Shown here piece by piece: positions 48,001 to 60,000 of a stretch of 64,000 nucleotides of DNA. The position numbers and the translations under genes were made by a program. Origin of the DNA: Siphlonurus alternatus (Eukaryota; Arthropoda; Insecta; Ephemeroptera; Siphlonuridae). The notes below the pieces were generated by a model. That model saw nothing but the letters and a program-made list of their open reading frames with translations, was not told the origin of the DNA and made no database searches. The stretch spans positions 20,075,085 to 20,139,084 of the forward strand of contig OX463786.1 in the NCBI GenBank assembly GCA_949825025.1, read 5' to 3'. Every line of letters begins with the position of its first letter. Position 1 is the first letter of the stretch.

Positions 48001-51000
48001 CAATTTTAATTAACAGGTACCATGTTAATTAACTGTTGATTCCTCCCCACCCTTTGACCTCCAAATGACCCCAGCTTTGCTTGCAGGTCCTTCAGTCATC
48101 CGGCCCCTCCCCAAAGTCCCCCGTCACCAGCTGGCCGAAACTGGACCTGACCAGACTGGAAAAATTCGTGGACTATGCTGCTCAGGTGAGTGTGCTTGTC
48201 ATTGTAAAAGCGGGAATTATGGGAGATTTGAATCGATCAATGTTATTAGTGCTCTTAAAACACTGAAAAACAAAAAAGAAAATGCGGAGAAGTGTTCAGT
48301 TTTTGCTCGGGCTTTGTGGAAGACATAATAATTCATGTCAAATTGTCAGCATGAAATATTCGTATAATTCCAAAAATACTGAAACAAAATAATAAAAAAA
48401 AAAATGATGAAGCAGATAATTTATATACTGTAATAAAATAATAAAATTTACCACGTTCCGGCGTTCATTCATACTAATTACTAATATAGGCTTACTTTCA
48501 GCTTTCTTTGCTATATGTTATAAAATAAAAGTATTCCTACTTTTAATACCATGTTAAAAATGCCCAACTCCCATGAAGATAATGTTGGCATAATGTTAAT
48601 TAATATATTATAATGAATTATAATGAAATCAATAATATTAAAAATGATAATAAAACAAATTCATTTTCAATAAATTTATTTTAAAATGCCAATATAATAA
48701 AAAAAAATTTGTCTAATTAAAATTAAACATAAATTGATTTTATTATATATATTGTGTTCTTAAAATATCATAAAGCACATAAAAACAGAAACTTTTATCA
48801 ATTTTTTTTTTCATTATATGTTATAAAAAAAGTAATACTTATATTACTGCAAAAGTGTATATGATTATAGCAAAATTGTTATTGACTTTCATACCTGGTT
48901 TTTTTGTTCATAGTGTAACTAATAAAAAATAAAATATATGAAGTATAATCTCACGTCTTATGCTTTTAAAAAGTTTATTACGTAAAAATGTGACAAAATT
49001 TCACAGGCACAAAATGAAAAATAGGTACATAAAAATAAATCAAATGAAGGTTAAAAGAATATAGATCTACTATATTATTATTATGCTATAATAATTTTTC
49101 TTCTTTAATGTATAAATTTTTTTTTTTATTTATTTTCCAATGTAACTGCACCTCATGTAGTCAGATTTCTTGAGTTCCTGTTTCCTCCGCCAGATGGTGC
49201 TGGCTGTCTTGGGCGAGGTCAATACCACACAGAGTTCGTTGACCTCCCTGGGTCTGGGGTCATCGCTCCAGGAGGTCACGGAGGAAGGTACCTCGCTCGG
49301 GGCGGAGGTCACCACTCTGCTCAGAGGACGACCTGCCATGTTGCTTGACTTTAGTGATCGCTCGAGACTGCTCACCGTTCATCCGCCACAAGATGATAAC
49401 CCGGTAATGTTTGTTAATATTGGAGATGGATACAAATCAAATATGGAAATTTATTTTTAATTATTGTTAAATTGTAAGCACATTTTGAGAATTCATTATT
49501 AAGAATAATTCGTTAAAATAAATTAATGATATCGTATAAATTAATAAAAACTTTCAAAAAATATATTTGGTCACAGACAAATCTCAATTTAAAAAAATAT
49601 GCCAATATTATTTATTATACAGTAATATGGTTTATTGCACTTAAAATAATTTATAACATTATTTTTGAAAAACAAAGTTTGTTGGGGAGTTCATAGATAT
49701 TATGTATGTAATAATTATAACTCCCAGTCAAAAATAATTTAAAGAAATTTTTAATATTTTTAATAAATAAAAAATATAAAAAATAATTACAGTATATTGT
49801 GTTGAATAAAATTTGAAAATATATTTTTTATATATTTTCTTTTCAATTTATTAAACAAATTAATATTATTCTGAACACTAATTTTTAACTATAACTATAA
49901 TCGCTATATAATATTACGTGCTTCTATATATTCAAATTCAAATTCAAATTTTATTCATCTTCCAAAGACATGTCAACAAAAATACATTTGAAATTCATTT
50001 AAAATAATCGTCCATTTTATATATGTTCATAGCCAGTAAATGCAGTTTAATCTTCTTTTTGAAGTGCACAATATCACTTTCACTTTTTAAATGGCTAGGG
50101 AGATTATTATACAATTTTTGGAAACAATAATGCGGTCCATTTTCATACGCCGATGTTCTATGAATAGCAGGGGAAAACAAATCTTTATATCTAGTATTAT
50201 AGGAGTGATTTATATTATTATGGCCAAAATACTGAGGATATTTTTTTACAAAAATTAATGCATGATAAATATATAGCGCCGGTAACTTCATAGATTCATA
50301 ACTTCTATATACTTCATAGAGATGCAGCAAAATACTTAAACATGAGATTTATGATAATTTTAATTAACTTCCAATTATTTTTGAAATAAAATAAATAAAT
50401 AAACAAAAGAAATTTTTTACTGCTAATTAATATCCGAAAAAGACATAAAATTATTTTTTTCACTAATAAAACTATTTGAAAAAAATTATAAAGGGTAAAT
50501 AATGATTGAATCATGTTAATTTTTGTAATGAATATAAATTTAAATAAAAACACCTGTTGCTTCTTATTTAAAATAAATTACCGTTGTCTACACCCAGGAC
50601 CCGTATTACGTCACAATGTGGTGCTGGTTCTGTTTCTGACACGTGTCGGGATCACGTGGTTCTGTTTCCGACACGTGTTGGGACCACGTGGTATTGTGAC
50701 GTCACTTGTTGCGACCACGTGGTGCTATGACGTCACTACAACTGACACTTATCTGCACCCAGGACCCCGTGTTACGTCAGAACCTGGTGCTCGTTTGGTG
50801 GACTGCGGTACCTGACTGTCCCCGACACGTGTTGGGACCACGTGGTACTGTGACGTCACTGTGTGTGCATCAGGAATGGAGCAGCCTCGTGTTCGCCGCC
50901 ACAACTGATGGGTAAATTGAATGAGATTAGAGCTTTGAGAGAGGGTTTGTTGTTGCTAGCTTCTGCTTGATCAAAGTAATTATTTCATTTACTGTTTTTT

Positions 51001-54000
51001 GTAAGATATTAGAATCATTAATTTTAATCAGGATTCATGAATACGATATATTGAGAGCGATTTATAAAATTATATGACTCGTATAGCTTGACGCTTAGCA
51101 CGTTTTAATAGAAAAGCCAGATAAAAAAATAATTCCTAAAATAAATTTTGCATTTTGTGAAAAAATAAAATATTTTTTTTTAAATTTAAAATAATTATTT
51201 TTTTCAAGTTCATCATAAATTTAAAAATAATCATTGTTCATTTAATATTTTTTCTGGTTAAATATAGTTATGTAAAGGGAGTTTCAATATATTTATTTTC
51301 TGTTTTGATTTATATTTATCATTCATCAGGTGCAAGTATCTCAAGTTTGCAAGCACATTTTCAAAACGTGTTTGCTTGACTTTAGCCGAGTGCAATGGAG
51401 TATTGTCCTCAATTTTTTTTATTGCAGAAATGGATAGAGGGTGCAAAGTTATGCTACCCTGATTTTTTTCAGATTTTTTAGAGACCTGGAACTATTTTTA
51501 AAAAATTATTGAAAGTCCTTTATGTGACGTCACGCGGCGTCAAGTCCTATCTTTCTCTTAAGGAAAAATCAGGACGTCTCGTGACGTCACGAAAAGAACT
51601 TTCAATAATTTTTTAAAAATACTTCCCGGGCTCTAAAAAATCTGAAAAAAATCAGGGTAGCATAACTTTGCACCCTCTATCCATTTCTGCAATAAAAAAA
51701 ATTGAGGACAATACTCTATTAACATTAAATTATATCTGTGTTAAATATTGGATACTATGAACTTGTTGCAACAAGCTGGGGAGTTTGTAGATATTTATTT
51801 AAATATGGTAAAAAAGTACAAATTAGGATTAAGGGCATTGGGTGTAGCACCGGTAATTAGCAACACCGACGTATCTTCACCATGTTAATTTTTGCTCCTC
51901 GGAGTAATTTTTATGCTAGATCTAAGCTGATTGCTGTAGTATCAAGATAATTATTAGCCCAAGTGCACAATTTGGATAAATAAAGCCTGGTTTAAAGAAA
52001 AGTATTTTTTTTTTATATTTTAGAAAAATGCATGTAAATTTAAAAAATTACTAAAAAATACTTTTCTTTAAACCAGGCTTTATTTAGCCAAATTGTGCAC
52101 TTGGGCTACCTGTTAATTATCTTGATACTACAGCAATCAGTTTAGCTCTAGCATAAAAATTACTCCGAGGAGCAAGGATAAAAAATTAATATGGTGAAGA
52201 TACGTCAGTGTTGTCAACTACCGGTGCTACACCCAATGCCCTTAACTTTCCTACATAATAAAGTATATGACTTGTTGCCTGCAGGAGTCTGTTAATGTGG
52301 GACCTGCAGGAGGAAAAGTACCACCACCCGAGTACCTCCATCGAAGGTCGAACGTACAATGTGAGGACTCCCACCTTCACCTCAGGTACAAAACACTTCC
52401 TGCGTGGGTTCATTAACTTTAGAAATTTAATTACGTTAATTGGACCTCTGTATATTATATGGAATTTCTTATCCCAAAATGTAACATAATAATATAACAT
52501 ATACTTCTAAAACACAACCGATATTATCCTCTTTTTTTTTGCACTTAATTAGATCATTCTTAACTTCACATTGTCATAATTTTAGTTACTAAGGGAGTTT
52601 CTACAAAACCCACTCGTGCATTAGAAATTTAACGTATAAAGTTATATCATTAAACTTGACTTCGAATTATTTCAAAAATACCATGATCATTAAAAATTGA
52701 CAAGCTTCAACGTAAAAATGCCGCAGCGCCGCATTCTGACATCGCTCCATAAGGTTTGTTAGGAGAAAAATCTTATTTATTTTTTCATTCAAATTCCACG
52801 CTGCACAAAATCTCGAATATTTTTTATGTCCTGTAAAGTGATCTTTCCCGTGGCTCATATGAATTATTAATCTTGCCCTTCATAAGAACCGTCGGAAAAA
52901 ATTAAAAACCAGGTACCGCTGGGTTAAAGGATAGGAAGCTTGATAGAACATGTCGTCGCGCGCAGTTCGCGCGCTAGATTTTCATTGGCTGAGAGAATTG
53001 TGTCGTCAATGTTGAAGCTTCTCATTTGTTAAAATTTACATATTTCAAAGCTCTAATGACTTAAATTATTTACATAACTTAAAATAAAATTAATTATAAT
53101 ACAATTATAAAAAAATATTTTTTACAACATGGTTACAATAATGGGAATATTAGAGCACGTTCAATTTTAAATTAAAATTCTATTTATACTAACAACTTTT
53201 CATGATATTTGAGTGCAATTAGGATTTTTAGAGAACGTATACCTGCTGAGAAATACAAGATGTTTAATTTTTTTTATAAATATTTTAATATTTTGAAATA
53301 TTTTTAAACATCATTTAATATTGTTCCACTTTTATTCTTTTTAATTAATTTCATTTTAGTTACTATTTTGTCTACCTATAGTCGTGAACACGACTCTGAA
53401 ATTTTTGTTGGCAAATTGAAGCAGTGACCTAAACTCACATCTTTATACAAATATTAAGAAACAAGTTTCCTATATTTTATATTTGTAAAATGACTAATAT
53501 TTTACTTCATAATTTAAAATAAATTAAACTCCCATTTTTATTTAAATTAAAAATAAATAAATTAATAAAATTAAAAATATATTTTTTTTAATTTTCTAGT
53601 GACAAAAATATGAATATTATGGCATTTACTAAATTAAAATTCAGTATTTTTACCAACTTGACAGCACTGGTGCCCGGAAGTCACCATCACGTCGTGGTCA
53701 AGTTGGCCCCCCTGTCTGGAGGTCAGCTGCTCAGTGTGGACGAGGCTGGTCTCATGGTCACGTGGTCGGTGCTCAAGTTGACCTCTGGTGACCTTGGAGC
53801 TCAATCTGCCTGGGGGAAGTACCAACTGGTGCTCAGTTCCACAAGAAATATCAGGTATTCAGACTTGTAGATGATATTGTTGCGAAGTGCAGATAGGACT
53901 ATTTTTACATCTTAAGGTGTATTCACACACTCGAAAATTGCTACTGTGCACCAAGGAGCTTCGCAAAAATGCTGTAAAGTACCATGTAAAAATTAAGCTT

Positions 54001-57000
54001 AACTTGATTTTTACAATGCAAGTTATATTAATTGTAGAGTGTATGAAAGCTGCTTAATAGCTACAGTTTAGAATTTATCTAGAATAAAAAAAAATTATAA
54101 TTAACATCAATTCTCATACTGCTTTTAAAGTGAAGCTAAAAATAGAAAAGTTGAGTAGTTAATATAAATGATAAGTCTATTAACTAAAATTATATTGTAT
54201 CAAGCCGGTATTACACCATACAATTTTTCTAACTATTTCATACAATTTTCCCTTACAAGAAAATACAAACTCAATTTAATTGTTTGTATGGAGATGAAAT
54301 TTTCTTGCAAGGAAAAATTGTATGCAAAATTGTAGGGTGTAATACCGGCTTTACACGATATAATTTTGCATACAATTTTTCGTTGCAAGAAAATTTCATC
54401 TCCATACAAACAAATGGAGTTGAAGTTTTCTTGTAAGGAAAAATTGGATACAATAGTTAAAAAAATTATATTGTGTAATACCGGCTTTAGTTCACCTATG
54501 AAATAAATATAATATTATTCATGAAAATCAGCACTAATTCTGAATTTGTCCACAGTGGCGCTGCAGACAGTCTGGTGACGGACGCCCGCACGCTCGGCGA
54601 TCGTGTTTTGTTGACGTTCGACTGCGGTTCGGTCACCATCGTGTCCACACTTCAACCGGACAAGACGAACTCCCTCTTGAAGCTGCAGGGTGAGAAACTT
54701 GACAACGAGGTGCACTGAAACTTAACCTGAATGGTTCAATGGACAACCTGCATGAATTTTCTTTTATTGCATTTTTGGATGCAACCTCCAGTTAAGGTAG
54801 AAATAACGAACGTCAATCAGCTGTATTTTTTAGCTCCATTTGATTAACATGTAAACCTTAGAAAATTCACGAAAATTCTGAATTTTTTTGGAGAGGTAGA
54901 TATTAGTGCCTAAAAGCCATAGAAAAAATTTCAAACCATTTTAAAGAGCCGATTTTTTAAAATTAATTTATTTAATTTTCAGCATAGGGCTTTCCCACAT
55001 GGAGAGACAAACTAAAAACTCATTTACAAAAAAAAATCATCTCGTTAAATTGTTTTGAAACTTTTTCTATGGCACTAATATCTGCTTTTTAAAAAAAATT
55101 CAGAACTTTTGTTAATTTGCTAAGGTCAAATCAAATCAAATGGAGCTAAAAAAAAAAGCTGATCCGTGTTATCTCTATCTTAAGAGTTAGCAATTTTTCT
55201 AGATGTTTTGGAGCGTTGAAATCCGAAATTGAGAGGGTGAAATGCTGTAACGTCATAGTGATGCTTATATTTAACATGCAAGCGTATGGAAAGACTCTGA
55301 CTCTGACAAAAGTTAGCAGGACGGGAATAGCTGTAGAGTTTAGATTATAATGTACTCTCATAAGTCTTAGTAACAAACATAATATGTTTGTATCATAATA
55401 TATATGTATTATATCAACTGCAAATTATCTACTACCATTCAGGTTCTTGCAAGTTTAAGTCGAATTTTCTCGATGCAGTTAGCTTTTCAATGAATGAATG
55501 GAGGGGGGGGGGGTAGCTACTTTTAGTAAAGGAATCTTTAGTTTTTGTTCTACGTATATACGTAGTACTGAATTTGTGTCATGAAATTCGTACACAGTGT
55601 TTTGAGATTTTTGTATTACAATTAGAGTGATCTGTTTACGTAATATAATTACTAATTAAAATGTTCGCAGGTACGACACAAGGACATTGCAGAATTGATG
55701 TCTCTCCGAATAACGGATATGAATTTGTGGTAAGCATTTTGATAAATTTTACTGTGTAATTAAACCAAATAGTTTTTTAAAAACAATTAATTAAAATTTT
55801 AAAATATAAAATTTTTTAAAAATAAAAAATTTAGATAATAATTTTATTTTAAATTAATAATTTTTTAATGGCATTAATATATGTTGCATTTCAATCTACA
55901 AGAAGAAAAATGATTACATCTGGTGCAAGTCGTACCAAACCAATATTGTAATAGTGAGACTAATATTGCAATTTTAGTTGTAATTTTAATTATTTTTAAA
56001 ATTCTAACATTTGAGTTCATAGTTCATATTATAAAAAAATAATGAAATTGGAAGTGCATACATCCTTAATTTAATAGGCAAAGGTATCATCAACACATGC
56101 CATATACTAAATAAATTAAATTTAAGCTCCGTGTTTATAATCATATATTTATATATAATAATACATCTGTTATAACTTAATTTAAGGTCATAACGTTTAC
56201 TCAATTTCACTTCATAAAAAATTAGAATAAAAATCAACCTTTTAGTAGCAGTACAGATGTGACCTTTTCTCAATTAGTTTCCACGAGCGAAGGTATCATG
56301 AACACGTGTCAGACATATATCTCTCTTTCAGGTCTTAGACAGCGCTGGTACTGCACGAGTGTATCGTCTGCCGAGCTGTCGCCTCGTGTACACGTGTGAA
56401 GGCGTGGTGGAAACGTGTTGGGACACGTGCGGTCTTCTGTTGTTGCTCAGTTCGAGGAAACACGTTCGTCTGTTCAAGCAGGGACACGTGTCGCAGGACA
56501 CGTGGAAATTCGACAAAATGGTGGCGAACATGACTGCTGCTAATAACCAGATTGTAAGTTAATAAGAGAGTAGAAAGGAAATTTTTTTATTACAAAGTTT
56601 GACTTTTTCCATTGTCAATTAAAAATAAGCCCTAATTAGGTTGCTGCATGCCATTTTTTTAGTAGTTCAATTGAAAGAGGAGGTTGAGAAATGCACCTAT
56701 GAATTTTATGTGATTTTTTTTAGTACTGCATCATACCTAAAATAGAGATGATAAGAGGTCACGTGACCTGGAGGCTTTGTCCGCAACGCCTATGACGTCA
56801 TTACATTCTTTGGTTCAACTATATAATGCTTGTAAACAACCGCGTTGCTATGGAAACAAATAATAATTTTTAATAAACAAGCAACAATGCAATAATTGTT
56901 TACATGTGTTATATAGATAAACCAAAGAATGTAATGACGTCATAGGCGTTTCGGAAGGCGCCTCCAGGTCACGTGACCTCTTATCATCTCCATTTTAGGT

Positions 57001-60000
57001 ATGATGCAGTACTAAAAAAAATCGCATAAAATTCATAGGTGCATTTCTCAACCTCCTCTTTCGATTGAGCTACTAAAAAAATGGCATGCAGCAACCTAAT
57101 TGTGATGTCATTTCTTATTTAAAGTGTTTTTGGGATTTTTCGCTCAAAAGAAGCGTAGTGTCTAGATAAAAATTAATATTAAAATTTTAAATTAATTTAA
57201 AAATTATAAAATTATATTATTTTACTTATATTTGTCAAAAATATAAGTAAAATAAAGCAGGCAGGAATTGTCGAGGGGAAAAAAAGCAATGTTGTACCGT
57301 TGTAAACGACCAATTCTCTAATGGATATTTCACTTACCTCATAATTATATCATAATGGAAAATGACCCTGTAATAATATAAATTAATTAACGCCAATCTT
57401 GCGTATTAATAGGTATAGGTGCAAATTTGGTGAAAAATATGACACTTCTTTATTTTGTCAGCCGAAAAAGAGGGATGAGCCGGCAGCTGGATGAGGGGAT
57501 CGAGGGGAGGGAAAAGAAATAAAACAAACGATAATATAAAAGGGAGGCGCTAAAATTTGAAATTATAGTCTTCTAAAAACTACACAAATTGATAATCAAA
57601 TTTAAACACAATTGTTAAATAAATTAGCAACAAATCACCATATATCGAGGTCCAATTACCTCCATATTTAAGACGTAATCCAAGATGGCGTCCTAAATAA
57701 AAAAATATTCAGGTGGGAGAGATGTTCGCGATACTTATCCGCGCGGCTATTTTAGCCACGAAAATTTGTCCAACAGGTTTGGCCAAGTGACTTGTCCAAA
57801 GTAACTTATCCAAACACTTGTCTGGGCCTATACTTGTCCATGAGGCTAAGTATTTAGGTTACCCAGACTAGAACGTGGACAAGTTATCCGCCGGCTAAAC
57901 CTAGTGGATAAGTCTTTTTGAATTCCCCTCTAGCTAGGGTCCAATTACATGACGTCAGGTGTTTTCAGCATGATCTAGATAAAAATTAGAAGTTTCGGTT
58001 TTGTCAAATTTTGTTGCTTTCGCTGTTTTGAAGTTAAAGGCCTAAAAATCCGGCTTTTTTGTTTGTATTGAATCTTCAAAATTCCTTCATATTCAAACTC
58101 CTAGGATCCAATTACATGACGTCAGGTGTTTTCAGCATGATCTAGATAAAATTAGAAGTTTTGGTTTTGTCAAGTTTTACCGTTTTCACTGTTTTTTTAA
58201 GTTTAAGACTTCAAAATCCGAGATTTTTGTTTATGATTGAATCTTCAAAATTCCTTCATATTCAAACTCCTAGGGTCAAATTACATGACGTCAGGTGTTT
58301 TAATTATGATCGAGTTAAAATTAGAAGTTTTGGGTTTTTCAAGTTTTGCCGTTTTCACTGTTTTGAAGTTTAAAGCCTCAAAATCTGGCTTTTTTGTTTT
58401 TTATTGAATCTTTAAAATTCCTTCATATTTGAACTCCTAGGGTCCAATTACATGACGTCAGGTGTTTTTAGCATGATCGAGCTAAAATTAAAAGTTTCGG
58501 TTTTGTCAAGTCTTGCCGTTTTCACTGTTTTGAAGTTTAAAGCCTCAAAATCCGGCTTTTTTGTTTGTGATTGAATCTTCAAAATTCCTTCATATTTGAA
58601 CTCGCTGGGTCCAATTACATGGTTGCAGGTATTTTCAGTATGATCGAGCTAAAATTAGAAGTTTTGGTTTTGTCAAATATTGAATCTTCAAAATTCCTTC
58701 ATATTTGAACTCCTAGGGTCCAATTACATGGCGTCCAGTGTTTTAATTATGATCGAGCTAAAATTAGAAGTTTTGGGTTTGTCAAGTTTTGCCGTTTTCA
58801 CTGTTTTGAAGGTTTAGGCCTCAAATTCCGGCTTTTTTGTTAATTATTGAATCATCAAAATTCCTTCATATTTGAACTCCTAGGGTCCAATTACATGACG
58901 TCAGGTGTTTTCAGTATGATCGAGCTAAAATTAAAAGTTTTGGTTTTGTCAAGTTTTGCAGTTTTCACTGTTTTGAAGTTTAAGGCCTCAAAATCCGGCT
59001 TTTTTGTTTGTGATTGGATCTTCAAAATTCCTTCATATTTGAACTCCTAGGGTCCAATTACATGGCGTCAGGTGTTTTCAGTATGATCGAGCTAAAATTA
59101 AAAGTTTTGGTTTTGTCAAGTTTTGCCGTTTTCACTGTTTTGAAGTTTAAGGCCTCAAAATCCGGCTTTTTTGTTTGTGATTGAATCTTCAAAATTCCTT
59201 CATATTTGAACTCCTAGGGTCCAATTACATGGCGTCAGGTGTTTTCAGTATGATCGTGCTAAAATTAGAAGTTTTGGTTTTGTCAAGTTTTGCCGTTTTC
59301 ACTGTTTTGAAGTTTAAGGCCTCAAAATCCGGCTTTTTTGTTTGTGATTGAATCTTCAAAATTCCTTCATATTTGAACTCCTAGGGTCCAATTACATGGC
59401 GTCAGGTGTTTTAATTATGATCGAGCTAAAATTGGAAGTTTTGGGTTTGTCAAGTTTTGCCGTTTTCACTGTTTTGAAGTTTAAGGCCTCAAAATCCGGC
59501 TTTTTTGTTTGTGATTAAATCTTCAAAATTCCTTCATATTTGAACTCCTAGGGTCCAATTACATGGTTTCAAGTGTTTTCAGTATGATCGAGCTAAAATT
59601 AAAAGTTTTGGTTTTGTCAAGTTTTGCCGTTTTCACTGTTTTGAAGTTTAAGGCCTCAAAATCCGGCTTTTTTGTTTGTGATTGAATCTTCAAAATTCCT
59701 TCATATTTAAACTCCTTGGGTCCAATTACATGACGTCAGGTGTTTTCAGTATGATCGTGCTAAAATTAGAAGTTTTGGTTTTGTCAAGTTTTGCCGTTTT
59801 CACTGTTTTGAAGTTTAAGGCCTCAAAATCCGGCTTTTTTGTTTGTGATTAAATCTTCAAAATTTCTTCATATTTGAACTCCTAGGGTCCAATTACATGG
59901 TTTCAGGTGTTTTCAGTATGATCGAGCTAAAATTAAAAGTTTTGGTTTTGTCAAGTTTGGCCGTTTTCACTGTTTTGAAGTTTAAGGCCTCAAAATCCGG

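Noticed and set aside
48065..48328. 87-codon frame over DYNC2I1 exon 9
   Set aside because: Out of register with the conserved KFVDYAAQ/MVLAVLGEV junction.
53602..53664. Earlier acceptors for DYNC2I1 exon 13
   Set aside because: In the required phase both run into stop codons (TGA) within a few codons.
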